Below, in pieces: positions 23,985-33,966 of a stretch of 64,000 bases of DNA. Position 1 is the first letter of the stretch. Every line of letters starts with the position of its first letter. This DNA is from Clytia hemisphaerica (lineage: Eukaryota > Cnidaria > Hydrozoa > Leptothecata > Clytiidae). The position numbers and the translations under genes are program-made. The stretch spans positions 1,807,419 through 1,871,418 of the forward strand of contig CACVBU010001358.1 in the NCBI GenBank assembly GCA_902728285.1, in the 5' to 3' direction. The notes under the pieces are model-generated. The model was not told the origin of the DNA. It was given only the letters and a program-made list of their open reading frames with translations, and did not search any database.

Positions 23985-25095
23985 TTGTTTAAAAAATAAT
24001 GCACATGTTGAGATGCTTCCCATACTCTGGCTTGAGAAGTTGATTGACAGATTAAATTTTCACTCGCGCAGAAGCTCGAGCGAGCGTTCTGCATGCTTTC
24101 TGCTATTGTTCTGTGAGTGTTCTCGGCTCAATTCTCGGACTGTGTTAAAAATGGTAGACTCAGCTGTGACAGATCATTTCAATGGAAGTTGTTGGAATGT
24201 TTACAAGACTCTTGACAGTGTAGACCTAAAGCTCTAAAACAGCATCTAATAACATGAAAACCAGAATATGATTCTTCAATTGGAATCAAAACTATAAAGT
24301 GCACTTACAAACATCAATTTGTCAGATCTAACAAAATTAATAACCGCACTGTCATCATTGACAATAAAACAAACGATTTTCTGTCAAGAGCCTTGTAAAC
24401 ATTCCAACAACTTCCATCGAAATGATCGATCACAGCTCAGTCTACCATTTTTAGCGCAGCCCGAGGATTGAGCCGAGAACGCTCCCCAAGCTCCTGCGCG
24501 GGTGAAAAACTTCAATCTGTCAATCATTTTCTCAAGCGAAGAGTACGCGAAGCGATTCTAGCTTTAAGATAGTGCCGCGGATCATCAATGGATAGTATTC
24601 AATTATCATTATCCCTTTATTTTCATTCCTAGAACTTTTGCAAAAAAAAGGAAAAATAGAAAAGTTGTATTTTTTACTGCTCTATTCACATACTGAATTT
24701 GAAAGATCTTCTATGTGGCGTTTTTTTGCAAACTTCAAAAAACTGATTTTTGTCCCGCCTTTGCGGGACTTTCGCTTAAGTGCTTGAGTGCAGCATAGGG
24801 TACAAAGTCCTAACATGCGTTTCCCGTAATTTTTGTGTGAAGAGTTAGGTCTATACTGCTTGACAGAAAATCCGTTGTTTTTTTGTCAATGATGACAGTG
24901 CCGTTTTTAATTTTGTTAGATCTGACATATTGATGTTTGTAAGTGCACTTTATAGTTTTGATTCCCATCAAAGAATCATTTTCTGGTTTTCATGTTATTA
25001 AATGCTGTTTTAGAGCTTTAGAGCTAGCCTGTCTGGTACATTGGCAGGGTGTCGTCTATCAGCAGGATAGCTCTAAAGCTCTAAAACAGCATCTA
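23985..25095. repeat. composite fold-back repeat, left part
   Basis: Two modules recur in both orientations. Module A (start of 24226-24390, with AACAGCATCTAATAACATGA) is inverted at about 24858-25020 and direct again from 25070. Module B (from about 24390, with CATTCCAACAACTTCCATCG) is present inverted at about 23985-24225 and direct again from about 25470. A perfect 25-bp hairpin (25002-25026 with 25068-25092, core TTTTAGAGCTTTAGAGC) sits at a junction. No transposase frame is seen. Confidence 0.8.
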
Positions 25096-25322
25096 CCGTA
25101 AGTTGGTCTAATGTCGACATCCGTCTTCTAATTTCGACATCCTTCTTTATAGATAGGAATAATAAGAAGGTCAAAATCACAGATAGACTAAAGATTTTGC
25201 CTCTCATCGCGCTAGTCAAAGTCAATCAGCGATTCCGACCTTCCTCAGTTTCTATTGTTCCTATCTCTAAAGAAGGGTGTCGAAATTAGAAGACGGATGT
25301 CGACATTCTGACCAACTTACGG
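25096..25322. repeat. 227-bp TA-flanked MITE (family A, copy 1)
   Basis: Inverted ends CCGTAAGTTGGTCTAATGTC and its near complement finish at 25322, flanked by TA at 25094-25095 and TA at 25323-25324. The sister repeat at about 24240 reads GCATCTAATAACATG without the insertion, so this is a clean insertion with TA duplication, typical of Tc1/mariner-type MITEs. A second copy is 30713-30941, a decayed one about 42820-42996. No coding sequence. Confidence 0.92.
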
Positions 25323-25324
25323 TA

Positions 25325-25741
25325 ATAACATGAAAACCAGAATATGATTCTTCAATGGGAATCAAAACTATAAAGTGCATTTACAAACATCAATATATCA
25401 AATTTTTAACAAAATTAATAAAATGGCACTGTCATCATTAACAATAAAACAAAAGATTTTCTATCAAGAATGTTGTAAACATTCCAACAACTTCCATCGA
25501 AATGATCTGTCACAGCAAGTCTACCATTTTTAACACGGTCCAAGGATTGAGCTGGAAACGCTCGCAGAACGCCCGCGCGGGTGAAAAATTTAATCTGTCA
25601 ATCATTTTCTCAAGCAAAGAGTATGCGAAGCGATTCTTGCTTTACCATGGTGCCGCAGATCATCAGTGGATAGTATTCAATTATCATTATACCTTTATTA
25701 TCATTCCTAGAGCTTTTGCAAAAAAAAAGAAAAAATAGAAA
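25325..25741 (+). repeat. composite repeat, second direct copy (left of the 2.5-kb insertion)
   Basis: Parallels 24241-24655 base for base with modest divergence (GAAAACCAGAATATGATTCT, CATTCCAACAACTTCCATCG, GGTGAAAAANTTNAATCTGT). It is interrupted at 25742 by the hAT-like insertion and resumes at 28247. Confidence 0.85.
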
Positions 25742-28246
25742 TAGGGTAGATCGTCAACTACCATTTTTAGCAGGATGTCGAAAAATTCAAAGACAAAGTT
25801 TAGTATTTTTTTGTGAAAATTTAAGAGCCATTTTCTGTAAGAGTGGGGCAAAATTTGAGCATCCAGATAGTAAGGAATTTTAAATGATCTCATTTTTGGA
25901 TATTTTGTTCTTCAAGGTGAAAAAATGAGAAATCCAAAAGGACAAGTCTCAAAAATCAATAATGGTGGATTTATGGGGTTTTAAAGGTTTTGCGAAAATT
26001 CAAAAAAGCCAAAAATTAGCTGAGATAGCAATTTCTAGCCCTAATAACTTTTTGCACCCTAAAGATCACGTGGATTTTTTTTCATATATTGAAACTCTAC
26101 CAAAAATACTACCAAAATTTGAAAAAAAAAATTTGTGACCATTAGGGCGCGCGCAGCTATGGTGGCCCAAAAATACAAACTTTTCAATTTTCGGTGTACT
26201 TTGAGCTCATTTTGCAGTCCATCTAGAAGAAATTTTCACAGAAAATTGAATAAGAATGAAAGAACACCATTTGGACTGCCTAAAAATCAAATTTTCAAAG
26301 TCTGAAATTTTCTCAATATGGCGCCATTATGGTTCAAATGCGGTAATAATTTTAAAAAGTAGCATCTTTGAGCTGCGCCAGCCGCCTGCGCCCCAAAATC
26401 TGGAAAATTTCACCTAACATTAACCCTAACTTTGTGATCTCTAACCATCATGGAAAAAAATTACATTGAAAAAATTTTTTTGCTTGTCCGAAAACGTCAC
26501 TTTTTTGCTTTTTTTACAAGCTTTGCAGCCTTTCAACAGCAGTTTGCAAACATGAAATTTGACAATCTATTCATAATTTACTTGAAATATTATCTAAAAG
26601 ACCCAAAAAATGATTTAAAACTCTTTTTTATCATATAAAAAGGCTAAAATATCTGTAAATAAGTAAATTTTAGGTAAATTTGGTGAATTTGGGTAATATT
26701 AAGAGCCTTTTTTTTAATCTTCAGAATAAAGAAAGTATGATACCTCATCCTCTTAGAATTTGATCTAATGATCTATCACACAAGAAAATAAGACTCTGAA
26801 AATTTCACTTTGATATCTCAAGTAGTTTTGCAGATACAGTGTCTCAAAGATAGGCTACTAAGCGATAATTGACCCCTAAAAATGATGAACTCTGGTGGGG
26901 AGCAGAATTTGAAAGCCAATGAAATTTTATTCAAGTACATTGAAAAGCTGATTTACAGTGGATTGCAAGAACTTTTTCAGTGTTAAAAGTTCTTCCGTCT
27001 CAGAGAAGTATATAGAGAGACTTTTCCGTCTCAAAATCCTGCATAATTCACCAAAAGTTCAAGAATATGTGCTAATTTGCTGTGTAAAATCCATTTTCCG
27101 TCTCAGACGAAAATCTTGCTTTGACAACTGCTTTTTGTAAGGAATCAGAAAAAATCAAATCAAGAGTCTCCAAAATTTCCCCCGAAAATCTCTAGCACCT
27201 CCTGTAGAGGGCTTCAAACTTTGCGTAATCTAGGTTTGGAAGCACTTTTAGCTGTCTGCTGATGGTCCTTGTGACCTTTTTGAAGCAAAATTTTGACCTG
27301 GAGTGGTTTACTGGTGGGTTTTGGCCACAAAAATAACATTTTCAGGATTTCCATCTTTGCGTAACTGTCAAAAATGGCCGAAAAAATTGCTATTTTTGCA
27401 GATCTGAAGCAAAATTCAAGATGGCGTATCTTTTTGCGGCAACAACAAATTTTTTTGAAACTTTCAGCAAGGCTTCCTTAGTAGGTCTAGTTTATAGCCT
27501 CAAAAAATCTCAGTGGATTTTTGAAGTCTCTTAATCTTATATATAATCGATTGAACAATTTTTTCCCTCGTAAAATGCAGACTTTGGCAAATTTCTAACC
27601 CAAACCATTTTGGTTCTCCGAGAGTATTTACAGAATACTTTCAACACCAAAAATTTTCAGGACACTATTTGAAACCATTTTTGAGATTTTAGCCTGAGAA
27701 AACCAAATTTTAGCTTGAAATATTGGCATTTAGCATGAAAACTAAATTTCTAGGGTGCCATTATGGATTTATAGGAAATTTTTGAAAACTCAAGTTTGAT
27801 TTTTCCTGCAGCTTTCTCTGAAGTGTTTCATTGCTGAAAATTTCAAGTGTGTACCTTAAACAGTGTAAAAGTTGTGGGTTCTCAAAAATGCTGCATTATG
27901 CATTTTGCTACCCAGAATCAGAGAAAATCAGCTTATTTAGCTTGAAATTGAAACAATGAGCAATCTTGCTGGGGTTATTTTTTTATTTTATGTTGAATAT
28001 TAGTATAAGACACCATTTAGAAAGCATTTTGACCCTTTCCTGGCCTTTTATAGTCTTAAAATGGGCAAAAAATGCCATTTTTACTCATTTTTCGCTTTAG
28101 TGCGAATCAAAGACCCCTCTGGGGAATGCTGGATTTTTTACCTAGGAGGTTAAAAATTGCGCAAAATGTCTTACAATAGATTAAATTTTCACAAAAAAAT
28201 ACTACACTTTGAATTTTTTGACTTTGCCATTTGACGATCTACCCTA
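25742..28246. mobile_element. 2.5-kb non-autonomous hAT-like DNA transposon
   Basis: Ends are inverted: TAGGGTAGATCGTCAA at 25742 and TTGACGATCTACCCTA ending 28246. ATAGAAA flanks both sides (25735-25741 and 28247-28253), and the uninterrupted sister copy near 24648 has a single ATAGAAA, so the target duplication is 7 bp, or 8 bp if one end base is assigned differently. The interior is AT-rich with no frame over about 70 codons, hence no transposase. The end sequence TAGGGT and the duplication size suggest hAT, but class is inferred. A diverged inverted relative of 26700-26885 lies at 57245-57450. Confidence 0.85.
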
Positions 28247-28253
28247 ATAGAAA

Positions 28254-28540
28254 AGTTGTTTTTTTTACTGCTCTATATTCACATACTGAATTTGAATAAT
28301 CTTCTATGTGGCATTTTTTCGCAAACTTTAAAAAACTGACTTTTGTCCCGCTTTTGCGGGACTTTAGCTTCAGTGCTTGCGTGCAGCATAGGATACAAAG
28401 TTCAAATATGCGTTTCCCGTAATTTTTGTATGAAGAGTTGGGTCTATACTATCAGTATAACCCTGACTTCTTCATATAAAATTTACTGGAAACACATATT
28501 TGGACTTTGTACCATAACTTTGTGTAATGCTGACATACCT
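28254..28540 (+). repeat. composite repeat, resumed copy ending in an inverted repeat
   Basis: 28254-28455 continues the repeat interrupted by the insertion and parallels about 24655-24862, including TTTTGTCCCGC and GCGTTTCCCGTAATTTTTGT. From about 28385 to 28525 it folds back on itself around AGTAT, with GGGAAACGCATATTTG-like complement on the right arm. The frame 28343-28558 lies wholly within this repeat. Confidence 0.8.
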
Positions 28541-30540
28541 TGTCTTGTTCTGTCATAGCAACTATCTGTTTATAAATAAATAAATAAAACCTTCTGAATA
28601 AGCTGTTTAAAAAATCACTCTAACAAGTCTTTTTTATTTGGGATCGCCAGCTGTCGAATATTTTGACGTTGTAATGTCTTCATTTTGAATATGGTGTTTG
28701 GATCATTAACGGACTGGACCCTTTTTTATATCAACTACTGGTGATATGTTTCTATTGATTTTGAATTAATGAACTAACATGTTTCAATGAAATTTTGTGT
28801 GATGGAAGATAACAGGTTTTTAAAAGAGGAAAGTCATTTTCAGAACTCTTCTTGCACAAGTTTTCTTATAAAAAATATTTCCTCGATCGCGATCAGCCAT
28901 GTTTACAAAAATCCCGAATTTCGTGATTTTTTTACTTGGCCTCGTTCAAAATAGTTTGGTGTTGTTCTAGTGCTCCGCTATTTTAACTTTTGGACAGATT
29001 GCAAGGGATAGTTTGAGGAATCTGTGGCTCAAAGGAAGTTCTATAGAAGTTTGTTTTTGGTTGTTTTTTTCAAGTTCAAGTTTGTTCGTGCACTGGGACA
29101 TGTTCATTAAAAAAGCAAGCGCTGTGATATACAAAAAATATGAAAAAAAAATATGAAAAATCGTTTTTTGTTAATAAAATCTTCAAAATAGCTTCTAGAT
29201 CAATAAAATTTCTGGGCTGAAAAGGTAACACAGGTCCTAAGGCACTAGAGTTGAAAAAATATGGTTTTTTAGGTTACTTTGCCGAAAATGGCTAAAAATG
29301 TAACATTTTCATTAAAAATGACCTAGATTTTTATTTCAGGTGGAAATAATTAAAGCAAGGCTTGGAAATGAAACTTTAGTGTGTCAACTACCAGCTGTTG
29401 TTATTTGCGGAAGTTGCACATCGTTAAACTAAAGATATTGGCTAAAGAAGTAACATGTTACAATATTACCCAGTTTGTCCAATTATTTGTCAGTAAAGTC
29501 ATAATATTGTCTCAAACATAGCATGAAGTAAACAATATATTGTCTTTTTATAAAAGATTCATTGATAAATCAACAAAATCTGGCTTAAAAGGAACAGAAT
29601 ATTACAACCTTTAAGCCTTGTTACACCATTAGCCAATCCAATTTTTAACCCAAATGAATTGCCAATAACATCCCCTACAACCACCTAATGATGCCAATGT
29701 ACCATTTTTTATGTGAATATTACCTAACAGATGTTTTAGAAATCATTAGCCAATTTTTTTTTAAATTGCAATATTACATCATTAGCCAGCTTCTGGCAAG
29801 GTTCAAATTATCATAATTTGAGATTTACTTAAACATAGAAACTGTTGTTACAAAATTTGCCAACAGAAATCTAATGAGCTAACCATCAAGTAATTCCTTA
29901 AGAAGGATCAATCCCTGTTAAAAAGATATAGGCTAATTTTGTAACATTGCATGGGAACTTGACTCTATCGTCAACTGCTGTAACTTGGACGGTTGGGCAA
30001 AACATGGGACTGTCAATGTCTGGACTTTATTTTTACTTACTGTCAAATCACTTTGACAAAAAGTTTGTTTCGATACTTCCACCAAGTTTATCAACCACAC
30101 TTCTTCTGTCATTCATATATCACAAAAATAGAGCTGCATCTGACAAAAGTAATTAACCATTCACATCATCTTTTAATGTCTTGCTCTCTCAAGAGCTTTT
30201 TATCTAACAGCCCGTGCGAATAGATGAATATAATATATTATATTATATCATATAATATATGTCAGCAATATCCTGGTTTCTATGATTTAGTTGATGTAAA
30301 TGGAGAAAAGAGCTATGAGTGCATAGAAACCACCCCTGTGTAAAGTTAACAGATTTGAAAATACAACGCTAGAGGTTTGATGAAATGGTGGCCGTGTTTT
30401 GTCAGATAGTCCCACGTTAGAGCAGTTGACGGTACACTTGTAACTACTTTGCAGACCAGACAGTTGATATGGCAGAATAAGACAAGGTTTGTAGACAACA
30501 CAAAGCTACAATACCCATTGTTACATGCAGGCACTAAAGC
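28541..30540. other. non-coding, AT-rich, no gene seen
   Basis: Around 29290-29960 phrases like ATTAGCCAA and GTAACATT recur loosely, suggesting an old degenerate repeat. 30225-30260 is a TATA-rich palindromic tract. Open frames of 60-77 codons have no support. Confidence 0.55.
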
Positions 30541-30544
30541 TAAA

Positions 30545-31030
30545 GTCTGGCTGAAGCAGGATAAAAATCAGTTTTTTGAAGTTTGCAAAAAAAAAAAAAA
30601 GCACAGAAAATCTATGTATAGAGTAGTAAAAAAATACAACTTTTGTATTTTTCCTTTTTTTTTGCAAAAGTTCCAGGAATGAAAATGAAGGGATAATGAT
30701 AATTGAATACTACCGTAAGTTGGTCTAATGTTGACATCTCTCTTCTAATTTCGACACCCTTCTCTGGAGATAAGAATAATAGGAGAGTCGGAATCCCTGA
30801 TTGAAACTAATTGTCTAGGCTTCACGTTCATAGAGGGAAAAATCTTTTATCTACCAGTGATTCCAACCTTCCTATTTTTCCTATCTCTAAGGAAGGGTGT
30901 TGAAATTAGAAGACGGATATCAACATTAGACCAACTTACGGTATTCACTGATGATCTGCAACACTATTGTAAAGCTAGAAACGCTTTGCATACCCTGCGC
31001 TTGAGAAAATGCACATTATTTAACGCATTT
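30545..31030 (-). repeat. inverted copy of composite-repeat module B, split by a MITE
   Basis: Reverse complement matches about 24530-24770: TGCAAAAGTTCNAGGAATGA, ATAATGATAATTGAATAC, then after the MITE TTCACTGATGATCTGC and GCTTGAGAAAATG. The MITE at 30713-30941 interrupts it at GAATACTA. Confidence 0.8.
30713..30941. repeat. 229-bp TA-flanked MITE (family A, copy 2)
   Basis: Same ends as copy 1 (CCGTAAGTTGGTCTAATG and complement) with TA at 30711-30712 and 30942-30943. The uninterrupted host sequence, on the other strand at about 24590 and 25670, reads GAATACTATCCANTGATGAT, which fits a TA target. Confidence 0.92.
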
Positions 31031-31229
31031 CCCATTGCACTTGAGAAAATGCACATTTACGCGTTTCTCGATGCAAAGATTTGTTCCTTTTGTGGTGTGA
31101 AAGCCTGAGTAGGATATTCACATCATTTGTCATATATGATTTGCGGTTATGTTAATTAAATGACTTTGGAGGATTAAAAACAAAGTTAAATCAAATCAAA
31201 CCTGATTACAAATTGTACATATCTCCTAA

Positions 31230-31490
31230 AAACTTGTTGAATAAAAGAAGAAATTTAAGAATCTTTAAAAAACATCTTCAATTTGAAGAATTGGTTTGAA
31301 AAAGTGAAACATGGAAAAGCTTCATTTTTTAAAATTTTCTATGTTTAGTTTTTTGCATAAACACCCCTGTAACTATGGGCGGGCACCTCGTTGAAATTGG
31401 CTTGATTGAAATAAAAAATCAAACCACTGCAAAGGTAGATAAAATTGGTCCCCACTTAAAATCCTGTAGACGGATATATAAGAGTTGTAG
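31230..31490 (+). repeat. dispersed repeat, copy 1 (direct copy at 58290-58570)
   Basis: Shares TTGAATAAAAGAAGAANTTT, AAAGTGAAACAT, TTCTATGTTTAGTTTTTTGC, CTATGGGCG and GCACC segments in the same order and orientation. No coding capacity; class unknown. Confidence 0.7.
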
Positions 31491-33052
31491 TCTAATCTGA
31501 TTGGGTACTTCTTTTTTGCCAAAATATATTGAGTCAATTCTGGTCTAGGAAGCCATTGATAATTATGTTGCATTCGGATGCTTGACCAACCCTCTATTTT
31601 TCAAAAATCTTGTTGTTTTTTTTGGGCTGCTTTTCCTAAGCAAGGTGGGTTTTGCCTTTTCAACTAAGGTGTCTGGTTCCTTTGGAAATAGAAAATACAA
31701 ATGTCTAAATTTCTCAAGGTATATCTCAAGAACTAACAAAAATTTCAAAATTCTGTAAAAGGTTCAGGCTTCTAAAAAGTTTAATGGTGTTCCATGGAAA
31801 AATTATAAAGTGAAATACTTGTTCACAAAAAACAAAAAATTATATTTTAAACTCTTTTTCAAACGAAAAATGAATGAATTTTATAGACTCACCTTTCCCA
31901 ACATTAAAGAAGCCTCCATTAGTTGAAGCAAATGAGGGGAGATAAGAAAAAACTTTAAAATGAAATCAACCAGAATTTAAAACCTTTCATCCAAAGCAAA
32001 AAGACATGTTTTCTTACTGTCATTTTGTTTCTTTGACGAAAAGTATTTTCTGTTCCAGTTTGCATGGTACACTATGGTGTTTCTTTCATCCAATCAGATT
32101 GTACAATTTCATTTTCACTTTCTTTCGTCCAATAAGGCACAAGCTTTGAGTCACGGGTTATCTCTATTGAAAATTGTGCGAAAATACGATGGAAATAAGC
32201 TGTCTAACTGGGGTTATACTGCTGGCTTCAGGAATTTCCAGTAACTGCCGGGTATTAATAAGAAAGTGCAAAAAAGAGGATGTTCTGTCAAATACATTTA
32301 GTATTTTTGGGTACCAACTGCTGAGGGGTGGTGGGTGATGTCTGGTACCAACTGCATAATTCTCCCATACTGTTCCGTTGTTCCCCTTAATCAATGGGGG
32401 TCAACGTCCTTGGCCAAACCACATTTTTCCAAAGCAAAAAGAAAACTTATTAATTAAATTAGTATAACCTTTAAAAAAATCTAAAAATTTTTAAGGCTGA
32501 AATGCTGTATTAATTCGAATAAATGCATGGGGCCCCCTTTGAATATACAGCCCCCTTGCTTTTTAGAATAAGAATCATATGAGGGAACACCTTGATCATA
32601 TGTTTTGTTAAGTACGTTTGATTCATTCAACTTTTTAACACCCCTTAGATTTAACACCCCTCCTAAAAACCAAAAAGTTCAATAAATGATTGAAGTAATG
32701 CATTGTGTGAAAAGACCCTATTATTACCATTAGAAACTGCCTCGAAATGAGACTGTCACAGTATCATAACACCTTGCTTTTTTGTTTTCAGAAAGGAAAG
32801 ATGGTATTTTTCATTGCCAAAATAGCTATTCTTAAGAAGTCAGTTGAGTAATGATAAAAAAGGTATTATATTGAAAATGAATGAAAATGAAGGATTTTTC
32901 AAGTTTGATGTATGATGATAACAAATAATTGTTAATTCGAATGGTTTTCCACCTGTTATATAAAGGAGCAAAAACGAAAACTTTCACCCTTTCCCCCCTT
33001 CCACCTTCATTCATATTTAAGCGGTTTTATTTGCTTTGTGTCCTTTTATGTA

Positions 33053-33648
33053 AAGGCCCCATTACACCTAAGAATAAGGGGGAAGAATATATCTCTGCAG
33101 CTGTTACGATTCGTAAATTCTTGTTCTAGATACACGTAAAAATATTCAAAAATGGAAAATCTCAAAGTTTTTCCAAATTTGCCATCTGTTAATTTTTGTA
33201 AATTCTGCCGTAAAATTACACGAAAGAATGTAAAAATTTTATCAGATTAATTTTATTGCAAAAGGCAAAACGGAAGTTCTTTAATTCGATATTTTTCCCT
33301 TTTTTCGAAACCCCCCCAACTTTCGAGAGGGAAAATCCTTTGTAAAGTTTGTTTGCACAGTCTACACAATAGCCAAAATTCCACACTAATCCCCACTTTC
33401 AATAGGCTGCTATTGTTGAATATTCTTCATAATTTTCCATTCCTTTGGACACCTCCAAAGGAATAGAAAATTATGAAATTAATTAAACAATAGAAACTGA
33501 GATTAGGGAGATAATTTTTCAGCGAATTCTTTTTACTATTCTTTCAACTGATTACACAGGAGAATTTAATAAAATTGCTCACAAGTGTCAGGTGTGCAGT
33601 AAATTTCACATTATTCTTCCTTTATATTCTTAGGTGTAATGGGGCCTT
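33053..33648. repeat. 596-bp TIR element upstream of the CPES-like gene
   Basis: AAGGCCCCATTACACCTAAG at 33053 is matched by its complement CTTAGGTGTAATGGGGCCTT ending 33648; the arms extend to about 37 bp with small gaps. A hairpin inside (about 33431-33477, ATTTTCCATTCCTTTGG and complement) gives a second fold. It ends 319 bp before the CPES start codon, so it may lie in or near that promoter. Confidence 0.85.
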
Positions 33649-33966
33649 AAATGGAATTTCTTTTTGAGGAGGAATATTTTGTGTTTTCCTCGTGTTATCA
33701 ATTTCTTCATGTGTCGAGACTGATGTTGTTTGAAGAGTTGATTATTTCTACATTCTACTTATTCATCTCATTCTTGTGTAGCAGTTTTTATAAGCAGACT
33801 TTTTAGATCATTTTATTTGTACATTTGAACAAGTGCAGAAACACAAAACTTTAAGTAAGCTATGTACTTTAGTTAAATTCAATTTTTACCTATAAAAATT
33901 CTACGAACAATTTTCAAATTTTTTTTTGCCATAGGATTTCCATCAAAACAGGAGAAAAATAGAAAA

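Noticed and set aside
23974-24237. 87-codon + frame
   Set aside because: Lies entirely in inverted module B of the composite repeat.
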